A stretch of 64,000 bases of DNA from assembly GCA_032622095.1 (NCBI GenBank), contig CP136065.1, positions 20,138,134 to 20,202,133 on the forward strand, written 5' to 3'. The notes beneath the pieces were generated by a model. That model had not been told where the DNA came from and did not search any database. It saw nothing but the letters and a program-made list of their open reading frames with translations. Positions within the stretch are counted from its first letter, which is position 1, and each line of letters opens with the position of its first letter. The stretch is from Siphonodentalium dalli. Its lineage: Eukaryota; Mollusca; Scaphopoda; Gadilida; Siphonodentaliidae. Below, piece after piece: positions 12,744-24,341 of the stretch. The translations under genes were made by a program, and so were the position numbers.

Positions 12744-15700
12744 AAACCTGTGTATAGTGCCTGTATTAAAGCACCCCTGTGTATAGTGCCTGTATTAAAG
12801 CAACCCTGTGTATAGTGCCTGTATTAAAGCACCCCTGTGTATAGTGCCTGTAAAGCAAACCTGTGTATAGTGTCTGTATTAAAGCACCCCTGTGTATAGT
12901 GCCTGTAAAGCAACCCTGTGTATAGTGCCTGTATTAAAGCAACCCTGTGTATAGTGTCTGTATTAAAGCAAACCTGTGTATAGTGCCTGTATTAAAGCAC
13001 CCCTGTGTATAGTGCCTGTAAAGCAAACCTGTGTATAGTGCCTGTATTAAAGCACCCCTGTGTATAGTGCCTGTAAAGCAAACCTGTGTATAGTGCCTGT
13101 ATTAAAGCACCCCTGTGTATAGTGCCTGTAAAGCAACCCTGTGTATAGTGTCTGTATTAAAGCAAACCTGTGTATAGTGCCTGTATTAAAGCAACCCTGT
13201 GTATAGTGCCTGTAAAGCAAACCTGTGTATAGTGCCTGTATTAAAGCACCCCTGTGTATAGTGCCTGTAAAGCAAACCTGTGTATAGTGCCTGTATTAAA
13301 GCAACCCTGTGTATAGTGCCTGTATTAAAGCAACCCTGTGTATAGTGCCTGTAAAGCAAACCTGTGTATAGTGCCTGTATTAAAGCACCCCTGTGTATAG
13401 TGCCTGTATTAAAGCAAACCTGTGTATAGTGCCTGTATTAAAGCAACCCTGTGTATAGTGCCTGTATTAAAGCAACCCTGTGTATAGTGTCTGTATTAAA
13501 GCAAACCTGTGTATAGTGCCTGTATTAAAGCACCCCTGTGTATAGTGCCTGTATTAAAGCAACCCTGTGTATAGTGCCTGTATTAAAGCACCCCTGTGTA
13601 TAGTGCCTGTATTAAAGCAAACCTGTGTATAGTGCCTGTATTAAAGCAACCCTGTGTATAGTGCCTGTATTAAAGCAACCCTGTGTATAGTGCCTGTATT
13701 AAAGCAACCCTGTGTATAGTGCCTGTATTAAAGCACCCCTGTGTATAGTGCCTGTATTAAAGCAACCCTGTGTATAGTGCCTGTATTAAAGCAAACCTGT
13801 GTATAGTGCCTGTATTAAAGCAACCCTGTGTATAGTGCCTGTATTAAAGCAACCCTGTGTATAGTGCCTGTAAAGCAAACCTGTGTATAGTGCCTGTATT
13901 AAAGCAACCCTGTGTATAGTGCCTGTATTAAAGCAAACCTGTGTATAGTGCCTGTATTAAAGCACCCCTGTGTATAGTGCCTGTATTAAAGCAACCCTGT
14001 GTATAGTGCCTGTATTAAAGCAACCCTGTGTATAGTGCCTGTATTAAAGCAAACCTGTGTATAGTGCCTGTATTAAAGCACCCCTGTGTATAGTGCCTGT
14101 ATTAAAGCACCCATGTGTATAGTGCCTGTATTAAAGCACCCCTGTGTATAGTGCCTGTATTAAAGCAACCCTGTGTATAGTGCCTGTATTAAAGCACCCC
14201 TGTGTATAGTGCCTGTATTAAAGCAAACCTGTGTATAGTGCCTGTATTAAAGCACCCCTGTGTATAGTGCCTGTATTAAAGCACCCCTGTGTATAGTGCC
14301 TGTATTAAAGCAACCATGTGTATAGTGTCTGTATTAAAGCAACCCTGTGTATAGTGCCTGTATTAAAGCACCCCTGTGTATAGTGCCTGTAAAGCAAACC
14401 TGTGTATAGTGCCTGTATTAAAGCAAACCTGTGTATAGTGCCTGTATTAAAGCACCCCTGTGTATAGTGTCTGTATTAAAGCCACCATGTGAATAGTGCC
14501 TGTATTAAAGCACCCCTGTGTATAGTGCCTGTATTAAAGCAACCCTGTGTATAGTGCCTGTATTAAAGCACCCCTGTGTATAGTGCCTGTATTAAAGCAA
14601 ACCTGTGTATAGTGCCTGTATTAAAGCAAACCTGTGTATAGTGTCTGTATTAAAGCAACCCTGTGTATAGTGCCTGTATTAAAGCAACCCTGTGTATAGT
14701 GCCTGTATTAAAGCAAACCTGTGTATAGTGTCTGTATTAAAGCAACCCTGTGTATAGTGCCTGTATTAAAGCAAACCTGTGTATAGTGCCTGTATTAAAG
14801 CACCCCTGTGTATAGTGTCTGTATTAAAGCAAACCTGTGTATAGTGCCTGTATTAAAGCACCCCTGTGTATAGTGCCTGTATTAAAGCAAACCTGTGTAT
14901 AGTGCCTGTATTAAAGCAAACCTGTGTATAGTGCCTGTATTAAAGCAACCCTGTGTATAGTGCCTGTAAAGCAAACCTGTGTATAGTGCCTGTATTAAAG
15001 CAACCCTGTGTATAGTGCCTGTATTAAAGCAACCCTGTGTATAGTGCCTGTAAAGCAAACCTGTGTATAGTGCCTGTATTAAAGCAAACCTGTGTATAGT
15101 GCCTGTATTAAAGCAACCCTGTGTATAGTGCCTGTAAAGCAACCCTGTGTATAGTGCCTGTATTAAAGCAAACCTGTGTATAGTGCCTGTATTAAAGCAA
15201 CCCTGTGTATAGTGCCTGTATTAAAGCAAACCTGTGTATAGTGCCTGTATTAAAGCAAACCTGTGTATAGTGCCTGTATTAAAGCAACCCTGTGTATAGT
15301 GCCTGTATTAAAGCAACCCTGTGTATAGTGCCTGTAAAGCAAACCTGTGTATAGTGCCTGTATTAAAGCAACCCTGTGTATAGTGCCTGTATTAAAGCAA
15401 CCCTGTGTATAGTGCCTGTATTAAAGCAAACCTGTGTATAGTGCCTGTATTAAAGCAACCCTGTGTATAGTGCCTGTATTAAAGCAACCCTGTGTATAGT
15501 GCCTGTATTAAAGCAAACCTGTGTATAGTGCCTGTATTAAAGCAAACCTGTGTATAGTGCCTGTATTAAAGCAACCCTGTGTATAGTGCCTGTAAAGCAA
15601 ACCTGTGTATAGTGCCTGTATTAAAGCAACCCTGTGTATAGTGCCTGTATTAAAGCAACCCTGTGTATAGTGCCTGTATTAAAGCAAACCTGTGTACATA

Positions 15701-18700
15701 GTGCCTGTATTAAAGCAACCCTGTGTATAGTGCCTGTATTAAAGCACCCCTGTGTATAGTGCCTGTATTAAAGCAAACCTGTGTATAGTGCCTGTATTAA
15801 AGCCAACCTGTGTATAGTGCCTGTATTAAAGCAACCCTGTGTATAGTGCCTGTATTAAAGCAACCCTGTGTATAGTGCCTGTATTAAAGCAACCCTGTGT
15901 ATAGTGCCTGTATTCAAGCAACCCTGTGTATAGTGCCTGTATTAAAGCAAACCTGTGTATAGTGTCTGTATTAAAGCAACCCTGTGTATAGTGCCTGTAT
16001 TAAAGCAACCCTGTGTATAGTGCCTGTATTAAAGCAACCCTGTGTATAGTGCCTGTATTAAAGCAACCCTGTGTATAGTGCCTGTAAAGCAAACCTGTGT
16101 ATAGTGCCTGTATTAAAGCAACCCTGTGTATAGTGCCTGTATTAAAGCAAACCTGTGTATAGTGCCTGTATTAAAGCAACCCTGTGTATAGTGCCTGTAT
16201 TAAAGCAACCCTGTGTATAGTGCCTGTATTAAAGCACCCCTGTGTATAGTGCCTGTATTAAAGCAAACCTGTGTATAGTGCCTGTATTAAAGCAACCCTG
16301 TGTATAGTGCCTGTATTAAAGCAAACCTGTGTATAGTGCCTGTATTAAAGCCAACCTGTGTATAATGCCTGTATTAAAGCAACCCTGTGTATAGTGCCTG
16401 TAAAGCAAACCTGTGTATAGTGCCTGTATTAAAGCACCCCTGTGTATAGTGCCTGTATTAAAGCAAACCTGTGTATAGTGCCTGTATTAAAGCCAACCTG
16501 TGTATAATGCCTGTATTAAAGCAACCCTGTGTATAGTGCCTGTATTAAAGCAAACCTGTGTATAGTGCCTGTATTAAAGCAACCCTGTGTATAGTGCCTG
16601 TATTAAAGCAAACCTGTGTATAGTGCCTGTATTAAAGCAAACCTGTGTATAGTGCCTGTATTAAAGCAAACCTGTGTATAATGCCTGTATTAAAGCAACC
16701 CTGTGTATAGTGCCTGTAAAGCAAACCTGTGTATAGTGTCTGTATTAAAGCACCCCTGTGTATAGTGCCTGTATTAAAGCAACCCTGTGTATAGTGTCTG
16801 TATTAAAGCAACCCTGTGTATAGTGCCTGTATTAAAGCACCCCTGTGTATAGTGCCTGTATTAAAGCAACCCTGTGTATAGTGCCTGTATTAAAGCACCC
16901 CTGTGTATAGTGCCTGTAAAGCAAACCTGTGTATAGTGCCTGTATTAAAGCAACCCTGTGTATAGTGCCTGTAAAGCAAACCTGTGTATAGTGCCTGTAT
17001 TAAAGCAACCCATGTGTATAGTGCCTGTATTAAAGCAACCCTGTGTATAGTGCCTGTATTAAAGCAACCCTGTGTATAGTGCCTGTATTAAAGCAACCCT
17101 GTGTATAGTGCCTGTATTAAAGCAAACCTGTGTATAGTGCCTGTATTAAAGCAACCCTGTGTATAGTGCCTGTATTAAAGCAACCCTGTGTATAGTGTCT
17201 GTATTAAAGCAAACCTGTGTATAGTGCCTGTATTAAAGCAAACCTGTGTATAGTGCCTGTATTAAAGCAAACCTGTGTATAGTGCCTGTATTAAAGCAAC
17301 CCTGTGTATAGTGCCTGTAAAGCAAACCTGTGTATAGTGCCTGTATTAAAGCAACCCTGTGTATAGTGCCTGTATTAAAGCAACCCTGTGTATAGTGCCT
17401 GTATTAAAGCACCCATGTGTATAGTGCCTGTATTAAAGCAAACCTGTGTATAGTGCCTGTATTAAAGCAACCCTGTGTATAGTGCCTGTAAAGCAAACCT
17501 GTGTATAGTGCCTGTATTAAAGCAAACCTGTGTATAGTGCCTGTATTAAAGCAACCCTGTGTATAGTGCCTGTATTAAAGCACCCCTGTGTATAGTGCCT
17601 GTATTAAAGCACCCATGTGTATAGTGCCTGTATTAAAGCAACCCATGTGTATAGTGCCTGTATTAAAGCAACCCTGTGTATAGTGCCTGTATTAAAGCAA
17701 CCCTGTGTATAGTGCCTGTATTAAAGCAACCCTGTGTATAGTGCCTGTATTAAAGCAACCCTGTGTATAGTGCCTGTATTAAAGCAACCCTGTGTATAGT
17801 GCCTGTAAAGCAAACCTGTGTATAGTGCCTGTATTAAAGCAAACCTGTGTATAGTGCCTGTATTAAAGCAACCCTGTGTATAGTGCCTGTATTAAAGCAA
17901 CCCTGTGTATAGTGCCTGTAAAGCAAACCTGTGTATAGTGTCTGTATTAAAGCAACCCTGTGTATAGTGCCTGTATTAAAGCAAACCTGTGTATAGTGCC
18001 TGTATTAAAGCAACCCATGTGTATAGTGCCTGTATTAAAGCAACCCTGTGTATAGTGCCTGTATTAAAGCAACCCTGTGTATAGTGCCTGTATTAAAGCA
18101 ACCCTGTGTATAGTGCCTGTATTAAAGCAAACCTGTGTATAGTGCCTGTAAAGCAAACCTGTGTATAGTGCCTGTATTAAAGCAACCCTGTGTATAGTGC
18201 CTGTATTAAAGCAACCCTGTGTATAGTGCCTGTATTAAAGCACCCCTGTGTATAGTGCCTGTATTAAAGCACCCCTGTGTATAGTGCCTGTATTAAAGCA
18301 ACCCTGTGTATAGTGCCTGTATTAAAGCAAACCTGTGTATAGTGCCTGTAAAGCAAACCTGTGTATAGTGCCTGTATTAAAGCAACCCTGTGTATAGTGC
18401 CTGTATTAAAGCAACCCTGTGTATAGTGCCTGTATTAAAGCACCCCTGTGTATAGTGCCTGTATTAAAGCACCCCTGTGTATAGTGCCTGTATTAAAGCA
18501 ACCCTGTGTATAGTGCCTGTATTAAAGCAACCCTGTGTATAGTGCCTGTATTAAAGCACCCCTGTGTATAGTGCCTGTATTAAAGCAACCCTGTGTATAG
18601 TGCCTGTATTAAAGCAACCCTGTGTATAGTGCCTGTAAAGCACCCCTGTGTATAGTGCCTGTATTAAAGCAACCCTGTGTATAGTGCCTGTAAAGCAACC

Positions 18701-21700
18701 CTGTGTATAGTGCCTGTATTAAAGCAACCCTGTGTATAGTGCCTGTATTAAAGCAACCCTGTGTATAGTGCCTGTATTAAAGCAACCCTGTGTATAGTGC
18801 CTGTAAAGCACCCCTGTGTATAGTGCCTGTATTAAAGCAACCCTGTGTATAGTGCCTGTAAAGCAACCCTGTGTATAGTGCCTGTAAAGCAAACCTGTGT
18901 ATAGTGCCTGTATTAAAGCACCCCTGTGTATAGTGCCTGTATTAAAGCAAACCTGTGTATAGTGCCTGTAAAGCAAACCTGTGTATAGTGCCTGTATTAA
19001 AGCAACCCTGTGTATAGTGCCTGTAAAGCAAACCTGTGTATAGTGCCTGTATTAAAGCAACCCATGTGTATAGTGCCTGTATTAAAGCAACCCTGTGTAT
19101 AGTGCCTGTATTAAAGCAACCCTGTGTATAGTGCCTGTATTAAAGCAAACCTGTGTATAGTGCCTGTAAAGCAACCCTGTGTATAGTGCCTGTATTAAAG
19201 CAACCCTGTGTATAGTGCCTGTATTAAAGCAACCCTGTGTATAGTGCCTGTATTAAAGCAAACCTGTGTATAGTGCCTGTAAAGCAAACCTGTGTATAGT
19301 GCCTGTATTAAAGCAACCCTGTGTATAGTGCCTGTATTAAAGCAAACCTGTGTATAGTGCCTGTATTAAAGCAACCCTGTGTATAGTGCCTGTAAAGCAA
19401 ACCTGTGTATAGTGCCTGTATTAAAGCAACCCTGTGTATAGTGCCTGTATTAAAGCACCCCTGTGTATAGTGCCTGTATTAAAGCAACCCTGTGTATAGT
19501 GCCTGTATTAAAGCAACCCTGTGTATAGTGTCTGTATTAAAGCAAACCTGTGTATAGTGCCTGTATTAAAGCACCCCTGTGTATAGTGCCTGTATTAAAG
19601 CAACCCTGTGTATAGTGCCTGTATTAAAGCAACCCTGTGTATAGTGCCTGTATTAAAGCACCCCTGTGTATAGTGCCTGTATTAAAGCAACCCTGTGTAT
19701 AGTGCCTGTATTAAAGCAAACCTGTGTATAGTGCCTGTAAAGCACCCCTGTGTATAGTGCCTGTATTAAAGCAACCCTGTGTATAGTGCCTGTATTAAAG
19801 CAAACCTGTGTATAGTGCCTGTAAAGCAAACCTGTGTATAGTGCCTGTATTAAAGCAACCCTGTGTATAGTGCCTGTATTAAAGCAACCCTGTGTATAGT
19901 GCCTGTATTAAAGCACCCCTGTGTATAGTGCCTGTATTAAAGCAACCCTGTGTATAGTGCCTGTATTAAAGCAAACCTGTGTATAGTGCCTGTATTAAAG
20001 CCACCCTGTGTATAGTGCCTGTATTAAAGCAACCCTGTGTATAGTGCCTGTATTAAAGCAACCCTGTGTATAGTGCCTGTATTAAAGCACCCCTGTGTAT
20101 AGTGCCTGTATTAAAGCAACCCTGTGTATAGTGCCTGTATTAAAGCAAACCTGAGTATAGTGCCTGTATTAAAGCCACCCTGTGTATAGTGCCTGTATTA
20201 AAGCAACCCTGTGTATAGTGCCTGTATTAAAGCACCCCTGTGTATAGTGCCTGTAAAGCACCCCTGTGTATAGTGCCTGTATTAAAGCAACCCTGTGTAT
20301 AGTGTCTGTATTAAAGCAAACCTGTGTATAGTGCCTGTAAAGCAAACCTGTGTATAGTGTCTGTATTAAAGCAACCCTGTGTATAGTGTCTGTATTAAAG
20401 CAACCCTGTGTATAGTGCCTGTATTAAAGCAACCCTGTGTATAGTGCCTGTAAAGCAAACCTGTGTATAGTGTCTGTGTATAGTGTCTGTATTAAAGCAA
20501 ACCTGTGTATAGTGCCTGTATTAAAGCAACCCTGTGTATAGTGCCTGTATTAAAGCAAACCTGTGTATAGTGCCTGTAAAGCAAACCTGTGTATAGTGCC
20601 TGTATTAAAGCCACCATGTGTATAGTGCCTGTATTAAAGCAACCCTGTGTATAGTGCCTGTATTAAAGCAACCCTGTGTATAGTGTCTGTATTAAAGCAA
20701 CCCTGTGTATAGTGTCTGTATTAAAGCAACCCTGTGTATAGTGTCTGTATTAAAGCAACCCTGTGTATAGTGCCTGTATTAAAGCAACCCTGTGTATAGT
20801 GCCTGTATTAAAGCAACCCTGTGTATAGTGCCTGTATTAAAGCAAACCTGTGTATAGTGCCTGTAAAGCAAACCTGTTTATAGTGCCTGTATTAAAGCAA
20901 CCCTGTGTATAGTGCCTGTATTAAAGCAACCCTGTGTATAGTGCCTGTATTAAAGCAACCCTGTGTATAGTGTCTGTATTAAAGCAACCCTGTGTATAGT
21001 GTCTGTATTAAAGCAACCCTGTGTATAGTGTCTGTATTAAAGCAACCCTGTGTATAGTGCCTGTATTAAAGCAACCCTGTGTATAGTGCCTGTATTAAAG
21101 CAACCCTGTGTATAGTGCCTGTATTAAAGCAAACCTGTGTATAGTGCCTGTAAAGCAAACCTGTTTATAGTGCCTGTATTAAAGCAACCCTGTGTATAGT
21201 GCCTGTATTAAAGCAACCCTGTGTATAGTGCCTGTATTAAAGCAACCCTGTGTATAGTGCCTGTATTAAAGCACCCCTGTGTATAGTGCCTGTATTAAAG
21301 CAACCCTGTGTATAGTGCCTGTATTAAAGCAACCCTGTGTATAGTGCCTGTATTAAAGCACCCCTGTGTATAGTGCCTGTATTAAAGCAACCCTGTGTAT
21401 AGTGCCTGTATTAAAGCAACCCTGTGTATAGTGCCTGTATTAAAGCAACCCTGTGTATAGTGCCTGTAAAGCAAACCTGTGTATAGTGCCTGTATTAAAG
21501 CAACCCTGTGTATAGTGTCTGTATTAAAGCAAACCTGTGTATAGTGCCTGTATTAAAGCAACCCTGTGTATAGTGCCTGTATTAAAGCAACCCTGTGTAT
21601 AGTGCCTGTATTAAAGCAACCCTGTGTATAGTGCCTGTATTAAAGCAACCCTGTGTATAGTGTCTGTATTAAAGCAACCCTGTGTATAGTGTCTGTATTA

Positions 21701-23037
21701 AAGCAACCCTGTGTATAGTGCCTGTATTAAAGCAAACCTGTGTATAGTGCCTGTAAAGCAAACCTGTGTATAGTGTCTGTATTAAAGCAACCCTGTGTAT
21801 AGTGCCTGTATTAAAGCAACCCTGTGTATAGTGCCTGTATTAAAGCAACCCTGTGTATAGTGCCTGTATTAAAGCACCCCTGTGTATAGTGCCTGTATTA
21901 AAGCAACCCTGTGTATAGTGCCTGTATTAAAGCAACCCTGTGTATAGTGCCTGTATTAAAGCAACCCTGTGTATAGTGCCTGTAAAGCAAACCTGTGTAT
22001 AGTGCCTGTATTAAAGCAACCCTGTGTATAGTGTCTGTATTAAAGCAAACCTGTGTATAGTGCCTGTATTAAAGCAACCCTGTGTATAGTGCCTGTATTA
22101 AAGCAAACCTGTGTATAGTGCCTGTAAAGCAAACCTGTGTATAGTGCCTGTATTAAAGCCACCATGTGTATAGTGCCTGTATTAAAGCAACCCTGTGTAT
22201 AGTGCCTGTATTAAAGCAACCCTGTGTATAGTGTCTGTATTAAAGCAACCCTGTGTATAGTGTCTGTATTAAAGCAACCCTGTGTATAGTGCCTGTATTA
22301 AAGCAAACCTGTGTATAGTGCCTGTATTAAAGCAACCCTGTGTATAGTGCCTGTATTAAAGCAACCCTGTGTATAGTGCCTGTATTAAAGCAACCCTGTG
22401 TATAGTGTCTGTATTAAAGCAACCCTGTGTATAGTGCCTGTATTAAAGCAAACCTGTGTATAGTGCCTGTATTAAAGCAACCCTGTGTATAGTGCCTGTA
22501 TTAAAGCAACCCTGTGTATAGTGCCTGTAAAGCAAACCTGTGTATAGTGCCTGTATTAAAGCAACCCTGTGTATAGTGCCTGTATTAAAGCAAACCTGTG
22601 TATAGTGCCTGTAAAGCAAACCTGTGTATAGTGCCTGTATTAAAGCCACCCTGTGTATAGTGCCTGTATTAAAGCAAACCTGTGTATAGTGCCTGTATTA
22701 AAGCAACCCTGTGTATAGTGCCTGTATTAAAGCAACCCTGTGTATAGTGCCTGTAAAGCAAACCTGTGTATAGTGCCTGTATTAAAGCCACCCTGTGTAT
22801 AGTGCCTGTATTAAAGCAAACCTGTGTATAGTGCCTGTATTAAAGCAACCCTGTGTATAGTGCCTGTATTAAAGCAACCCATGTGTATAGTGCCTGTATT
22901 AAAGCAAACCTGTGTATAGTGCCTGTAAAGCAAACCTGTGTATAGTGCCTGTATTAAAGCCACCCTGTGTATAGTGCCTGTATTAAAGCAACCCTGTGTA
23001 TAGTGCCTGTATTAAAGCAACCCTGTGTATAGTGTCT
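12744..23037 (+). repeat. 29-bp satellite array, block 2
   Basis: Same monomer, strand and variants as block 1, running between the two inverted inserts. Private variants include GCCACC and GCCAACC monomers, AACCCATG, TTTATAG (20877 and 21164, offset 287) and a TGTACATAG insertion near 15695. Those variants mark short local duplications. The only open frames are short periodic minus-strand ones, treated as artefacts. Confidence 0.97.
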
Positions 23038-23064
23038 GTTTTATGGTTTATGGCAATTATGCCA
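23038..23064 (+). other. Element terminus with subterminal hairpin (right copy)
   Basis: Satellite changes to TTTTATGGTTTATGGC at about 23038, with TGT shared by both sides. TGGCA (23051-23055) and TGCCA (23060-23064) form a hairpin with loop ATTA. This matches the left-copy end in sequence and spacing. Confidence 0.5.
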
Positions 23065-23337
23065 AAGGGGATGTCAGGAATGATAACTTATTGGCAAGGT
23101 CCGCAAGCACCACACCGACACACCGAGCAGGCAGATAAAAACCCGCGTGATGCATCGACTGGTAACCGGAAGGCGTGAACCCACGGCTATCTAAAAGTCA
23201 ACAAAAACAGTTAGGATAGTAGAACGGTTGATTATTCATCGGTTATGTGAAGTTTTAATTATGCGATAATAGTATAAGGCATATACATGTATATATTGAG
23301 TATACAGAGAAGTTACACACCCATAGTTACACAAATA

Positions 23338-23432
23338 TAGATAAAGGTCATCGTAGCATGCATTGGATGAGTATATATACCTGTAGTTCCCGATAAATAT
23401 AGTTAAAGGTCATCGTAGTGTGCATTGGATGA
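23338..23432 (-). repeat. Two ~60-bp repeats matching those at 12303-12450
   Basis: Reverse-complement counterparts of the left-copy repeats, seen as AAAGGTCATCGTAG followed by GCATTGGATGAG, twice. Homology to the left copy ends after the second GGATGAGAATAT, and the insert continues with unrelated AT-rich sequence. Confidence 0.8.
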
Positions 23433-23670
23433 GAATATTGAAATAGGCAATATATAGAGAAATGAAACAATTTTTTAAATGTATATATAAAATAGGTTGT
23501 CGTTTGTTATTTTTTTAGTGTTTATTTTTTGACTTATCGTACTAGCTTGATAACACAGAAGGAATCAATTGTTTGGAAAATGTTTACTAAGTCCGTTCCG
23601 AAATCATATTTTTGTACCGAAAGTTGGTCCTATAAAAAAATGTTTGGCCACAGCAGCTCATCAGGTACAC

Positions 23671-23788
23671 CTCTGGTCTATAACAGATATAAAGCAATCT
23701 GTTATTTCATATATGGTTTCGGGAGTTAAGTGCACGACCTTATGGACAGACCAGTTCTCCCGTACAGACCAAGTCCTTGGCCTGTACG
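23671..23788 (+). ncRNA. Candidate structured RNA, right copy
   Basis: Helices: P1 ATAACAGAT (23680-23688)/ATCTGTTAT (23697-23705), a perfect 9-bp stem; P2 CGGGAG (23720-23725)/CTCCCG (23757-23762) around 31 nt; P3 GTACAG (23762-23767)/CTGTAC (23782-23787), with an inner CCAAG/CTTGG stem (23769-23780). P2 and P3 abut and would stack. Compared with 11557-11671, P2 pairs 4-6 change from C-G, C-G, C-G to G-C, A-T, G-C, and one P3 pair changes from T-A to C-G, always keeping pairing. GGTTT before P2 and CGACC inside it are conserved single-stranded or loop elements. No known ribozyme or RNA class fits; no hammerhead core is present. Transcription is not shown. Confidence 0.6.
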
Positions 23789-23819
23789 CTGAAAGCCAGA
23801 AAATTGCCTGCTGATTCCT

Positions 23820-24199
23820 TCAATATCGAACTAGTATGAACTGCCAAAGGTATTTTATCACGCGCGATGGTAACAGTGCACTGTAAAATCGCGACGGTAT
23901 TATTGTCCGAACACATAATATATTTATAAACTGTGTTGATAGTTTATAGGTGGTCTAACCACAAATTTGCGCAAAGTAAAACCGTGTTTTGTACGGTAAA
24001 AACCCCATCAAAACAAAACGTAGTATAAATTAACATTAGTTTACCTGTAATCAGAAAATAAACACATGTATTAACCTCCATGTAGTTTTCCCGTTCGTCA
24101 GTACATGTGAATGATTTAAGAACACATATCCTCTATTCGCGAAGGAGCCTAAAATGCACAGCCTACCCGGGCTTAATTCCTGCCAGTATGAAGCACAGA
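23820..24199. other. Unassigned stretch of the right insert
   Basis: AT-rich sequence with no ORF of interest and no repeat that I can align elsewhere in the window. It contains short inverted strings such as ATCGCGCG-like bases near 23860-23905. I see no gene. Confidence 0.4.
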
Positions 24200-24300
24200 C
24201 GTTATGAGAAACGTCATGATTCACGAGCTCCGGTGTGACGTATATCCGCCCGTGACGTCACACGTCAGGTGCGTGTAAGACAATTTAAAGGGATACATAT
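24200..24300 (+). promoter_or_regulatory. ACGT/CRE-rich promoter-like module (first, right insert)
   Basis: Five ACGT cores occur in about 70 bp, with a palindromic TGACGTCA at 24253-24260 and a conserved CTCCGGTGTGACGT string upstream. TTTAAAGGGATACATA follows at about 24283. It is diverged from the module at 25575-25690 outside these motifs, so the motifs look preferentially kept. Promoter role is inferred. Confidence 0.35.
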
Positions 24301-24341
24301 TGAACGTGTGTCGGCCATAACAAAATAAATTCGTATTATAT

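Noticed and set aside
23640-23665. Minus-strand CTGATGA near 23658 as a hammerhead core
   Set aside because: The expected GAAA after stem II reads CAAA, and stems I and III with a cleavage site cannot be drawn.
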